Below are positions 35,401-42,081 of a stretch of DNA of 64,000 nucleotides, in pieces. The stretch lies in contig CM036254.1 in NCBI GenBank assembly GCA_020698575.1, forward strand, positions 24,032,026 to 24,096,025, written 5' to 3'. Below the pieces are notes generated by a model. The model was given only the letters and a program-made list of their open reading frames with translations, did not search any database and was not told the origin of the DNA. Every line of letters begins with the position of its first letter. Positions within the stretch are counted from its first letter, which is position 1. A program made the translations under genes and the position numbers. The stretch comes from Bostrychus sinensis. Its lineage: Eukaryota; Chordata; Actinopteri; Gobiiformes; Eleotridae.

Positions 35401-36575
35401 TCAGTGCAAGATAATGTGACTGAGTCTTGTCTTTTTAGGTGACTCAGACTTGTAGACAATATCTCAGATGTGGATATTTTTCTAAGTGATTTTGCGCTCA
35501 ACATGAAATATTTTGGGCACTTTGGGACTTCCACTTTCAGTGCTCAACTTGGACTCAACTCAGACCAGTCTTTAGTGACTTGGACTTAAATTCAAACAGT
35601 GAGGACTCGAGAGTATGGTGGCCCTGAAGGGCAAGTCACACCAACAAACATGAAAACATGCACACAAATTTGAAAACACGCACACAAATACAAAAACATG
35701 CACACAAATTTGGAACCACGCACACAAATATGAAAACACACACACAAATACAAAAACATGCCTACAAATACGAAAACACATACACAAATTTGGAAACACA
35801 CACATAAATACAAAAGCACATACAAAAATGTGAAAACACGTTCACAAATATAAAAACAGATATGTTGGTGTGACTTGCCCTTCAGGGCCACCGTACGAGA
35901 GTGACTTGGACTTGAAAACTGCTGACTTGACCACAACACTGCTTTGAACTGCTGTAGAACAGACACAACCTGACAACCCAAGCTATGCAGGCCCCCTCTG
36001 TAGTAAATGGAAATGATGTTTTGAAGGATTTCATCTAAGCTGTGATAGGAAGGGTTATACATGTTTGCACACATTTTATGGCTGGCCAGGCCATTTACTG
36101 TTTGATTTAAAAATCCTTCTACACTCAAGAAAGTACAATACACATGGCCACATAGTTTATTAACGATGTGTTTTATCAAAAGTATTGCTTTTTGGTAGGT
36201 AAAAGAAACACACATAATTTGCCGTTTTCTTTTACCAACATGCTTCAGATTTGCTTCATATCTTATAGAAACATAGCTACTGCCTGCAACGATACTGAAA
36301 TTCTCTGCTTTGTGTAAAATATGTTACACAATTATAACAAAGAATATGCAGTATCCATTGCTTGTTGTGTCCCTTTTGTGGCTTCGATGCTAACCACAAT
36401 TACCCCACCCTCCCCTCTTTTGTTTCTCTACCCTTTTGTTTTTCTCTTATTTTTCCTCTAGCGCCACCTAGCTCCCGAAACGTTCTTTGACATCTTTGGG
36501 ATGGAGATCCAGGAGTTTGACAGGCTTCCTCTGTGGAAACGCAACGACATGAAAAAGAAGGCCAAGCTCTTCTAG
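5712..36575 (+). CDS. ablim1: ablim1: actin-binding LIM protein 1 (5' end missing)
   Basis: This is a cytoskeletal scaffold whose family binds F-actin through a villin headpiece and other partners through four LIM zinc fingers. Exons seen: 5712-5895, 9160-9269, 15794-15920, 16021-16114, 20060-20147, 21413-21477, 23091-23168, 23316-23474, 23680-23724, 24128-24163, 24355-24484, alternative 24905-25024 and 26416-26520, then 27401-27448, 28231-28347, 29918-30003, 30144-30258, 30406-30467, 31107-31167, 31348-31355, 32852-32926, 34702-34782 and 36462-36575. All join in frame, giving about 627 residues without the alternative pair. Order: end of LIM1, LIM2, LIM3, LIM4, the conserved [20 protein letters not shown] block, Ser/Pro linkers, an acidic/basic coiled region, then the headpiece ending [10 protein letters not shown]. 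The ending [18 protein letters not shown] matches paralogue 1 better than 2 or 3 (recalled sequences). Upstream exons, including the start codon, lie outside the window. Whether it is the a or b teleost copy is unknown. Confidence 0.93.
5896..9159 (+). other. ablim1 intron within LIM2
   Basis: This is a 3.3-kb intron. It contains a Tc1-like remnant (7100-7556), T-rich runs near 6640-6710, an A-run at about 7601-7620, and otherwise AT-rich sequence in which I recognise nothing. Confidence 0.7.
7100..7556 (-). mobile_element. Miniature Tc1/mariner-like element with transposase remnant
   Basis: The ends are a 15-base inverted repeat (ATAACATTATGACCA on the left, its complement on the right) with TA at both borders, as expected for Tc1/mariner insertions. 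Inside, minus-strand frames encode '[14 protein letters not shown]...[22 protein letters not shown]', resembling the N-terminal helix-turn-helix DNA-binding domain of Tc1-like transposases, followed by a degraded C-terminal piece. The DDE catalytic core is deleted, so this is a non-autonomous internal-deletion derivative about 457 bases long. Confidence 0.8.
9160..9269 (+). CDS. ablim1: ablim1 exon: second half of LIM2
   Basis: It continues the split lysine codon from the previous exon and encodes [20 protein letters not shown], completing LIM2. It then encodes a short linker with [14 protein letters not shown]. It ends at a 'gtaagt' donor in phase 1. Confidence 0.93.
10156..10611. mobile_element. 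hAT-like miniature inverted-repeat element
   Basis: The element begins TAGGGCTTCAACTAACGATT and its complement end begins TAGGGCTGCAACAACTAATT, forming terminal inverted repeats. It is flanked by gtttggtg (10148-10155) and ctttggtg (10612-10619), an 8-base target duplication with one mismatch, as expected for hAT elements. At 456 bases and with no transposase frame it is non-autonomous. Confidence 0.8.
10840..11065 (+). mobile_element. LINE ORF2 C-terminal fragment
   Basis: Translation gives '[13 protein letters not shown]', '[13 protein letters not shown]' and '[19 protein letters not shown]', resembling the extreme C-terminus of the fish Rex1/CR1-like LINE polyprotein (NRLDKxxxKASSVLG, ERRxxxKLxxIM, HPLHDTL). 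A short 3' tail with CTAT repeats follows. The copy is a small 5'-truncated insertion. Confidence 0.65.
11110..11480 (+). repeat. Short (CTAT)n and (ATT)n/(TTTA)n simple repeats
   Basis: A run of CTAT units lies near 11116-11138, and an ATT/TTTA tract runs from about 11430 to 11480. The sequence before the second tract ('agcactttgagatttggag', 'aagtgcattataaataaaa') resembles a SINE/LINE 3' tail. Confidence 0.7.
12550..14525 (-). mobile_element. L1-like LINE, ORF2 C-terminal half, decayed
   Basis: Minus-strand frames at 14199-14522, 13744-14166, 13074-13577 and 12744-13086 together read as one L1-type ORF2. They show [10 protein letters not shown] and [12 protein letters not shown] (the reverse-transcriptase FADD box), [36 protein letters not shown], and a tail ending [17 protein letters not shown] before a stop. 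The frame shifts between segments show that it is inactive, and the endonuclease half is absent (5' truncation). It inserted antisense in the ablim1 LIM2-LIM3 intron. Confidence 0.85.
14916..15190 (+). mobile_element. hAT-like miniature element, truncated copy
   Basis: The left end 'cggttcccaaagtggggtccggggc' is nearly the same as the left end of the complete element at 50010-50450. The shared body continues to about 15180 ('tttgaatagag'-like sequence). The right terminal repeat is not recognisable, so this copy is truncated or diverged. Confidence 0.7.
15794..15920 (+). CDS. ablim1: ablim1 exon: LIM3 first part
   Basis: It encodes [18 protein letters not shown] then [20 protein letters not shown], the zinc-binding CxxC...HxxC core of LIM3. 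The acceptor is 'tcttcacag' and the donor 'gtaagt'. It ends in phase 2. Confidence 0.93.
16021..16114 (+). CDS. ablim1: ablim1 exon: end of LIM3 and start of LIM4
   Basis: Separated by only a 100-base intron from the previous exon, it encodes [18 protein letters not shown] (end of LIM3) and [13 protein letters not shown] (start of LIM4). It ends in phase 0 at 'gtaaga'. Confidence 0.93.
16491..16785 (+). repeat. tRNA-derived SINE
   Basis: The 5' part resembles a tRNA-derived head ending in a good internal-promoter B box (ggttcaaatcc, 16540-16550). The 3' part ends 'aaagcactctgagtatctag...gcgctatataaagctaatgc' followed by ATT repeats, a tail shared with fish LINEs. It lies in the ablim1 LIM4 intron. 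Confidence 0.8.
16786..20059 (+). other. ablim1 intron within LIM4
   Basis: It contains a foldback repeat (18941-19089), a T-run near 17612-17627 and a short TAG-type tract near 18075-18125. I recognise no exon or conserved element. Reading frames at 17592-17981 and 18388-18597 have no splice context or known motif. Confidence 0.6.
18941..19089. repeat. Nested foldback (palindromic) repeat
   Basis: The outer arms 18941-18958 and 19072-19089 (cctatgttccctggtgcc and its complement) pair at 17 of 18 positions. The inner arms 18995-19009 and 19032-19046 (gatgttccccagtac and complement) pair perfectly over 15 bases. Between them, variants of 'ttcctggtacctat' recur. This looks like a foldback-type miniature element. 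Confidence 0.8.
20060..20147 (+). CDS. ablim1: ablim1 exon: LIM4 core
   Basis: It encodes [20 protein letters not shown] and TEGEEMYLQ, the HxxC and following CxxC of LIM4. The acceptor is 'tgttttgcag', the donor 'gtaagc', and the exon ends in phase 1. Confidence 0.93.
20300..20480 (+). repeat. Degenerate (TAG)n tract
   Basis: Imperfect GTA/TAG/GCA triplets run for about 180 bases just after the LIM4 exon donor. It is one of several such tracts in the window. Confidence 0.75.
21413..21477 (+). CDS. ablim1: ablim1 exon: end of LIM4
   Basis: It encodes [22 protein letters not shown]. The first part closes LIM4 (WHPGC) and the second starts the linker. The acceptor is 'ctccccag' and the donor 'gtagga'. 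A 65-base exon returns the frame to phase 0. Confidence 0.9.
22345..22853. mobile_element. Miniature inverted-repeat element
   Basis: The left end 'taaaggtgcagtgtttag' and the complement of the right end, 'taaaggtgcactgtgtaaaa', are imperfect inverted repeats about 509 bases apart. There is no coding frame inside. The class was not determined. Confidence 0.6.
23091..24163 (+). CDS. ablim1: ablim1 exons of the conserved central linker
   Basis: Four exons lie here: 23091-23168 ([19 protein letters not shown]), 23316-23474 ([20 protein letters not shown] and [16 protein letters not shown]), 23680-23724 ([15 protein letters not shown]) and 24128-24163 ([12 protein letters not shown]). Exons 2 to 4 are each a multiple of three in phase 0, so the two small ones could be skipped without a frameshift. 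The [10 protein letters not shown] to LITYEP block is diagnostic of the ABLIM family. Confidence 0.9.
24355..24484 (+). CDS. ablim1: ablim1 exon: Ser/Pro-rich linker
   Basis: It encodes [17 protein letters not shown] and [11 protein letters not shown], matching the conserved vertebrate ABLIM1 segment (STSQGSINSPVYSRH). It ends in phase 1 and can join either to the alternative exon at 24905 or directly to 27401. Confidence 0.9.
24905..25024 (+). CDS. ablim1: ablim1 alternative exon A
   Basis: This 120-base in-frame cassette is bounded by 'gttgcag' and 'gtaagg'. It encodes [20 protein letters not shown] then RHHFLPHSQ, resembling an insert known in some ABLIM isoforms ([13 protein letters not shown]). 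It enters and leaves in phase 1, so it can be included or skipped without changing the frame. Confidence 0.8.
26416..26520 (+). CDS. ablim1: ablim1 alternative exon B
   Basis: This 105-base in-frame cassette has acceptor 'actggag' and donor 'gtagga'. It encodes [20 protein letters not shown] and [14 protein letters not shown]. It ends with KHFHLP, paralleling the QHFHRP end of exon 24355-24484, so both variants join cleanly to the exon at 27401 beginning DQGSN. The GC content is higher than in the surrounding intron. Confidence 0.82.
26855..27125 (+). repeat. Dispersed fish repeat (SINE-like)
   Basis: The motifs 'gtcacgggtggcttgagcctatccca', 'ggtacaccctgaacctg', 'cgcagggctgacacagagacagaca' and 'ggattgaacccacaacctccttg' are recalled from a widespread fish repeat. 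Its end in a 'gaaccc' motif would suit a tRNA-related origin on the minus strand. It lies in an ablim1 intron. Confidence 0.65.
27401..27448 (+). CDS. ablim1: ablim1 exon: [12 protein letters not shown]
   Basis: A 48-base exon encodes [16 protein letters not shown], nearly identical to the vertebrate ABLIM1 segment [16 protein letters not shown]. The acceptor is 'gttttcag' and the donor 'gtatct'. Confidence 0.92.
28231..28347 (+). CDS. ablim1: ablim1 exon: SKSADDII linker
   Basis: It encodes [20 protein letters not shown] and [12 protein letters not shown], corresponding to the mammalian AAQSKSSEDIIKFSKFPAAQ region. The exon is conspicuously GC-rich. Phase 1 enters and phase 1 leaves, so it is a skippable 117-base cassette. 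Confidence 0.88.
28945..29385 (+). mobile_element. RTE-like LINE C-terminal fragment
   Basis: The second frame gives '[20 protein letters not shown]', '[17 protein letters not shown]', '[10 protein letters not shown]' and, after a stop, '[14 protein letters not shown]'. These match the end of RTE/BovB-type reverse-transcriptase polyproteins (YRTVVRPAMLYGAETW, NERIRGT, RGRPKRRW). Internal stops show it is dead. It is intronic in ablim1. Confidence 0.82.
29918..30467 (+). CDS. ablim1: ablim1 exons: acidic/basic helix region to LPGYGRNG
   Basis: Three exons lie here: 29918-30003 ([20 protein letters not shown]), 30144-30258 ([20 protein letters not shown]) and 30406-30467 ([12 protein letters not shown]). 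The charged stretch is predicted helical by composition and matches mammalian REEDDEELLRRRQLQEEQ and [13 protein letters not shown]. Confidence 0.92.
31107..31167 (+). CDS. ablim1: ablim1 exon: [10 protein letters not shown]
   Basis: It encodes [20 protein letters not shown] and ends in phase 1 at 'gtgaga'. The following large exon begins in phase 0, which requires the 8-base exon at 31348. Confidence 0.9.
31348..31355 (+). CDS. ablim1: ablim1 8-nucleotide microexon (EFQ)
   Basis: The eight bases agtttcag sit between a strong pyrimidine-rich acceptor ('cccattttgtcctgcag') and a strong donor ('gtatgt'). With the single base left by the previous exon they encode Glu-Phe-Gln, corresponding to the mammalian ...R-DYQ-T... 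position. They convert phase 1 to phase 0, as the next exon needs. Without them the next exon hits a stop at once (gca cat taa). Confidence 0.82.
31987..32310 (+). mobile_element. Dispersed miniature element (CTGGGTATCG type)
   Basis: It begins 'aggcctgggtatcgttcagg' and shares a long body with the minus-strand copy at about 62510-62850 (shared words include 'aagttaaaaccagtagt' and 'gcaaaggaacattaaaggtc'). There is no reading frame. It resembles fish hAT-type miniature elements. Confidence 0.65.
32852..32926 (+). CDS. ablim1: ablim1 exon: [13 protein letters not shown], with GC 5' splice site
   Basis: A 75-base exon encodes [16 protein letters not shown], matching mammalian [15 protein letters not shown]. 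The frame requires the exon to end after the AAA codon. It is followed by GCAAGT, the classic consensus of non-canonical GC donors. The nearest GT, four bases later, would shift the frame into a stop in the next exon. Confidence 0.88.
33950..34180 (+). repeat. Degenerate (TAG)n tract
   Basis: Imperfect AGT/GTA/GCA triplets continue for more than 200 bases in the GC-AG intron of ablim1. The open frame at 33851-34084 simply reads through this low-complexity Ser-rich translation. Confidence 0.75.
34702..34782 (+). CDS. ablim1: ablim1 exon before the headpiece
   Basis: It encodes [20 protein letters not shown] and VDRTRLE, matching mammalian FPYEMLMVTNRGRNKILREVDRTRLE. It starts and ends in phase 0. 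Confidence 0.93.
35150..35590. repeat. Degenerate GACTTGGA-rich repeat tract
   Basis: Variants of 'gacttggactt' and 'gactcagac' recur irregularly over about 440 bases, resuming at 35900-35935 after the inserted element. It looks like an old low-complexity satellite-like tract within the last ablim1 intron. Confidence 0.6.
35615..35895. mobile_element. Miniature inverted-repeat element with internal minisatellite
   Basis: The terminal inverted repeats (left GGTGGCCCTGAAGGGCAAGT, with its complement at the right end) are followed on each side by cacaccaaca. Both borders carry cgagagt (35608-35614 and 35896-35902), a target-site duplication. Inside lie about 10 copies of an imperfect 20-25-base unit resembling 'aacatgcacacaaatttggaa'. 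Minus-strand frames reading CVFVCVF repeats through it are artefacts. Confidence 0.85.
36462..36575 (+). CDS. ablim1: ablim1 last exon: villin headpiece
   Basis: It encodes [18 protein letters not shown] then [18 protein letters not shown] and a TAG stop. This is the C-terminal half of the villin headpiece, the F-actin-binding module. The C-terminal KKKAKLF has the hydrophobic and basic residues used for actin contact in this family. The acceptor is 'tttcctctag'. Confidence 0.95.
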   Translation, partial: RHLAPETFFDIFGMEIQEFDRLPLWKRNDMKKKAKLF

Positions 36576-37430
36576 CACTCAGAGCCGCCGCATGCATTTA
36601 TTGTACATTCTTCCGGATAGCACACAACAACTGTAAAAAATCTAGATGTAATAGGATTTTGGGTTGGTTTTTCTACTCCTTCTTCTCTTATGATTTTTCT
36701 TGACATTTGAGGAAGCCATGACACCTTTTTTTCAGATGCTTCCTTAGTCTTTGAACTGAATGAACTGCCCGAATAGACTTGCACAGAAAAATGGGATTTT
36801 CTTCCATGTTCAAAAATGACAAAGAATGAATGATATCTAGAGTCATGATTTGCTTGATTTGCTTTGCTTTTGAGTGCTTATATTTTGTCCTTCTCTTGCC
36901 TGTTTATTCTTATTATATGTTGCTCCTGTGGAACTTTGTAATTACCTTAGAAAACCTCATGGGGCCATTTTGAAAAGTCCATGCTTGTAGCTTGAACATA
37001 CGTCAGCTTTCCCTCCTTTTTGCTTGGGCTGAAATGTTTTTTTTTAGTCCAAAGTTTGCAAGAATCGGCTCAGTGAGTCTTTGAAATATACGACAAAAAA
37101 GCCACTCGGGATGCAGTGTGAGTGCTGACCCATGCACTGTTTCTCTGGATCTACAAGGAAAGAAAACTCCAGCCTCCTGCCCGACTACTTTGTCTGACCC
37201 TTTCAAAATAAAAGTCTCTCTCTTTCTCAGGCTTCCATTAACACAGCCAGACACTCTCCCTTTACATGTATTGGAAACAACCGTATATTTTAACGCCACA
37301 TGCAGTAATCATCGGCTAAGTAAAACAATGTACGAATCAACTGTATTTAAAAAGTTTTATAATTGAAAAACCCACACTGCCATTTGTTGTATTGAAATCG
37401 AAGCCAATAAAGCTTTAAACCACCATGAAC
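36576..37430 (+). terminator. ablim1: ablim1 3' untranslated region and polyadenylation signal
   Basis: About 830 bases follow the stop codon. A canonical AATAAA occurs at 37406-37411, with T-rich sequence some 60 bases later. This is the likely cleavage region. The reading frames within it (both strands) are short and not supported. Confidence 0.75.
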
Positions 37431-38758
37431 AACATGATCCTCTGCTGAACCAAAGGCATCCCCATCTGTCTCTGTTTTCTTATTTACATTTTAATAACAA
37501 AAAACTTAGACTGGTTCACTGATGCCACATGAGGTCACACAGTCTGATGGTCATGGTTGACTCTGAGCCTCGTAAATAAACTGGGTATGAACCAGAGAGT
37601 ATTGAACTGCTGCTCAAACAGTGTTGTCCTCCTTTTGCACAAACTACATAGCTATCAGAAAGGCTTATTTTCAATCTACATAACTACTAACTCAAATTTG
37701 GTACAGTTTTAAAGAAATTGTTACAGTATGAGATATTCTTGTGAAAAAATCTAGAAATAAAAATATAACACCACATGAATAGATCAACGTGAAAAACACG
37801 ACCTTGAATTTTCACTACCAAAATACTGTATATCCTCACATTATAATATAAGTGACATGAACTTTCTGTTGTCAAATCAGCCAATATTCAATGAGCTACA
37901 TAATAATCAAAACATCAAATTTAAAATGAAAATGATATTTAAAAAAAATAATGCTTAATTATTCATTTATTTTATATTATTTATTATTATATTTATTTAG
38001 AGTATATATAGATTTCAGACATTTTTATTTACAAATGGCATTTTAAAATCGTGGTGACAATTTGTAAAGTGCAATCATGTTTTTAGTGTAAATACTGTAT
38101 GCAGTGTAAACAAAGTGTGTAATTAAGGAAAGATTTAAGAGAGAGAGAGAGATGTAAAAGCCTAGAACATGAAAACATGCCTGATGGTGTAATCCCTCCT
38201 TTTACCCCTACAGTGCTCACAGGCAGCACACTGAGGCATTACTGACCCTGTGGTTCACTTTTCTGAGAAAAAACAAAACAAATTGCTGCACTACTTTATT
38301 CTATTGTATCCACTGTAAGCAAACCAGGAAGAGCCCACAAGAGACGCTTCTATTCTGGACATGCTCTGACCCACTTGTCTAACCTTTACAATGTTGCTAT
38401 TTTTCTCCATATGTCATCCACCCTTTAAACTTCAAAGTCAGATGGTTAATTTACTTAATATCCCACCTAAACTCAAATTAAACGGTAAAAATAGGTGTGG
38501 TCTTTGGAATTGTCAGGCATTGTCAAAGCTAATCAATGTAGATGCACTGATGAACATGACACTACAATTCAGATCACATTAGATTAGATAAAACTTTATT
38601 GTCATAACAAAAGTGCAAGGCAACACCATGCAAGTTCAATGAGCAGGATATAGCTAAAGTATAAACATCGGGTCAGTACTATGGATATAGGATGGGGTGA
38701 CCAGATGTCCAGTTAGTTGAAGCTGAAGCTACATTGAACACACATTTACTTTCCATAG
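37431..38758. other. Intergenic gap with a LINE-tail fragment
   Basis: No RING or B-box exon is present here, although the TRIM-like exons begin at 38759. Sequence at 38580-38650 ('agattagataaaactttattgtcat') looks like the minus-strand 3' end of a LINE. The rest is AT-rich and unremarkable. Confidence 0.6.
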
Positions 38759-40263
38759 GAGACATTAGAAAAGCAACAAGATGATCTCAAAAACCAACGT
38801 GACGCAGTGAAATACAGATTGAAGAAACTGTCTGCACGACAATCAGAGATCACAGTAAGTAAGGAATGGAAATCACTTAAAAAAACAAATCACGAAATCT
38901 GTATACTTTTTATATCTAAATGTAAGAGAGCAATGCTTTTGTGTGCACTTCAGAAAAAGTCTTCAGCGATCAGGGAGAACATTATAATGAAGTACCAGGA
39001 GATCCAGTGTGTCCTGGATAATGACATGAGGACCACCCTGTCCCATTTGGAGATGGAAGAGCGGGCCGCTGTATCCGCTCTGGACTGCTTCATGGAGAGG
39101 AACTGCTCACTCATTCAGGACATAGAGCAAGAGCTGGACAGACTGACAGTAGCAATGGATCAGTTACATGTACAACCTGACACAATGGTGAATCACATAA
39201 AGGAAAATCCATACATGCCATAATCTTCCAATACTGTGCAAGAAGTCCTAGACACACCTCCCTAAAACTTTTGCACAGTACTGTACACTGAAAAATATAG
39301 TTCTCATATGTATTTTAATCTATTTCTCAGTCTTTTTTTAGCTACACAGAGCAAGAGGACACAGAGGATAGGTATGATATCTCATTATAATAATTTAGGC
39401 TGACTGGTGGCTCCATGTAAAGTTGTTTTTTTCTGTGTGGTGGGTTTCTCCAGAGTGACAGAGACCCTGAACAGGACGGACCCCAGCAGTGTGGCCCTGG
39501 ACGAAGCTAAGGCCGAACAGATCCTGAGTCTGACCAACAACATGTTGCTGCTCGTTCAGTCCCAGACGCCCATCATCAAGAAACTCATACACAGCTGTCA
39601 GTTCACACAGTAACAGATTTTAGATGACAGGAACAGAGTATATTTTGAAACCATTACCACTGTTACATTATCATTTGACCCGTATGTGCAGACTCCAGTG
39701 AGGTGCACCTGAATCCAGACACAGCCCATCCCAAGCTGCTGGTCCTGCCTCAAGGAGACAGTGTGGCCTACAGTGAGACCTGGCAGGATGTCCCAGACAA
39801 CCCCTCCCGCTTTGACACCACCCTCAATGTCATCAGCTCGCATGGCTTCAGCTTCGGACGTCATTACTGGGAGATGGACGTGACTGGGAAAACCTACTGG
39901 GAGCTGGGGGTCACCTATCCCACCATCCCACGCAAAGGTCCCAGTGAGGCATGTTGGTTGGGTCGGGGCGAGGAATCCTGGTGCATAGAATTTTTCGATG
40001 GGGAGTACACGGCATGGCATGGAGGTATACCCCACCAGCTACCTGTCCTGAAACGCTTCAGTCACATTGGGATACTGTGTAGTTTCCCTGCAGGATTGGT
40101 GATGTTTTTGGAGGCTGATAATATGACCCCCCTGTTCTCCTTCTGTGTCGGGACATTCACAGACTGCCTCCACCTGGCTCTGTGTCCAGGACACGACCAC
40201 AATGGGACCAACACAAAGCCTATTGTGATCTGTAATGCACCCTCTCCCACAAGTGATCTGTGA
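38759..40263 (+). CDS. TRIM-like PRY-SPRY gene lacking RING/B-box exon
   Basis: Five exons join in frame: 38759-38854 (96 bases), 38954-39187 (234), 39331-39371 (41), 39454-39596 (143) and 39692-40263, ending with TGA. They give about 361 residues. The first two are coiled-coil exons with the sizes usual in TRIM genes. The last encodes PRY-SPRY, with LNPDTAHPKLLVL, GRHYWEMDVTGKTYWELGV and ESWCIEFFDGEYTAWH. The junction at 39596 uses donor GTCAGT and restores a Tyr codon. No RING, B-box or in-frame ATG is visible upstream. PRY-SPRY domains in TRIMs bind ligands. Without a RING this copy could not act as an E3 ligase by itself, so it may be a truncated gene, a pseudogene with preserved frame, or a gene with a missed first exon. 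Confidence 0.8.
39230..39292. repeat. Short palindromic element (ACTGTGCAA termini)
   Basis: Imperfect arms 'tactgtgcaagaagtcctagac' and the complement of 'cttttgcacagtactgta' face each other across a few bases. The same terminus occurs at 33073-33100 ('tacagtactgtgcaaaagtcttagac'). It looks like solo ends of a fish DNA transposon. It lies in the intron between TRIM exons. Confidence 0.6.
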
Positions 40264-40374
40264 TGGCTCCAGTAACATTATTCATTTTAGTAACAGACTA
40301 CACTGGAAGGCCTCTAAATTTATATTTCTTGCACACTAAAAACGTTTTACAGGTGTAAAGGTTCAAAATCACAT

Positions 40375-40994
40375 AAAGATCCCCTATTATGTTAAATTGA
40401 CTTCAGATTTATTTATTTTTTACTATGGTATAATGTTGTTTTCACCGCAAAACATACCTGGAGTATTATTTTGTTTCATTCAAGAGCTGAAAACACTTGG
40501 TTTCACCGCTTTATATAGACACATAAAACTCCGCCTTCTCCAGGAAGCACTCCTGCGCTGTTTCTAAAGCACATACACTGAACCACAGCCATGAAGCAGT
40601 GGCCTTATTTACCAGTCTGTTGGCTTCATGTTGCTAATAGCCGTGCTAATTACCCATTTTATCAACCTTTCAGTAAAAGCACTCTGAGATCCTCCTCTCA
40701 TGTCAAAACTTAAATCCTCTCAACTGTAGGGCCTCAGCCCTGCGCTCCTTGACTGCAGCAGAGCAGATATAAAAGATGGTGTTTGCATAGAGTGGAGCTG
40801 CTGAGAACAGGGCCAGCAGGGCATTAAAGCGTCAGGAACCTAATCCAAGAGTTTTCTGCAAAATTAAGGTAACAGTTCACAAAAGAAGACGTTTTCAATA
40901 CAACTACATTATTTTAAGTTATAAAACATGTTGATGCAAATACAGTATGTCCAAAGTCATTTCAAAAAGCTTTAAAAAACATAATATGGGCCAT
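40375..40994. mobile_element. Miniature inverted-repeat element (CCCTATTATG type)
   Basis: The left end 'cccctattatgttaaattg' and the complement of the right end, 'ggcccatattatgttttttaaa', are inverted repeats about 620 bases apart. Partial homology is seen at about 62330-62460 ('gccctattatgcaaaatca', 'ataatgttgttc', 'tttgtttcattca'). There is no coding frame. Confidence 0.7.
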
Positions 40995-42081
40995 AATAAT
41001 AATGTCTCTAAGAGACATTCAGTACAGTAGCTTCTTGTTATTTTGGAATATGTTCACCAACACCTTGGGAAAGCACCTTTTTGTAAATGTAGTCAATTTG
41101 GTAAAATACTGGCAAATTTACAATAGAAAACTGGCAGCTGTGATTGCCAGAATTTTACTGTACATTATTTTTTTGTGATTGTTTCTTAAAGACTATGCTC
41201 TGATTGGTCGTTGGGGCCTCTGTTATTTGTCCATATTATATTTTGACCAATCCACTGAAAATCCTTCATCCCTCATTCTACCAAAGTTCTTTTTCACTGA
41301 GAAATATACACAGTGTGTGTTTAAAGAGGGCATGAGTGGGTTGAATTTGCAACAATGATGCAACAGTTTGGTTTGGAGTCATTTAGGGCGACACAAAAGA
41401 TATTGAAAACATTGATCTAACTTTACTGAGGCCTGTCAGGATGTAAAATAATTATATTCTTTTCAAAGTGCTTTGCAAAATGTGAGACCTTTTACATGAC
41501 AGCAAAATGGAAATAACTGTAAGCAATGAGTGATGGTAAATAAAAAAACATGTGACTTTAATGCTGCACAAAGAACAAAGAGGTTTCTTGCACATTATAC
41601 TCTGCAGGACAAAAATTGTAGACATTTTCAAATCATTTAAAGCTGGCCCTATTTCAGGGCAAATGTTTTATGCATTGGATGACCAGGACTGTATACAAAT
41701 GGGATGCAGTTTTATACATTCATTTTTAAGTAATTATTAAGCTATTATTAATGAATAGTAAAAGGACAACCTTAGAAAAAGTAAATAGTCTTTGCAAATA
41801 TGGTCCATGAACTGTTCAGTTTCAACATATGACATTATTTTAATTGTATATGTCAATAAAAGTTGTATAATTGTTTTACACAAAAATAATAAAATAACAA
41901 TAAAAGGATAAAAAGATTTAAAATGTTGAAACAGGATCACAGTTTGAATCAATAAACCTGACTCAGCCCTCAGAGCACACAGAAGAATCAAAGGTTAGTG
42001 TACTCAGATCTATGTAAAACTGTGCGTCTGGTGCGCAACATCTCAGTCGCTGTGAGGTTTGTGGGCTACCCCTCTGCCATC
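40995..42081. other. Intergenic region upstream of habp2
   Basis: I found nothing clearly functional. It must contain the habp2 promoter and transcription start. An in-frame open stretch of 28 codons before the ATG (41998-42081) has no upstream ATG. A purine-rich and AT-rich context is all I can report. Confidence 0.5.

Noticed and set aside
35572..36215. Minus-strand frames rich in CVFVCVF
   Set aside because: They read through the internal tandem repeat of the miniature element at 35615-35895.
37431..38758. Search for a RING/B-box exon for the plus-strand TRIM gene
   Set aside because: No C3HC4 or B-box pattern was found in any frame. The frame at 38391-38582 has no matching cysteine spacing.
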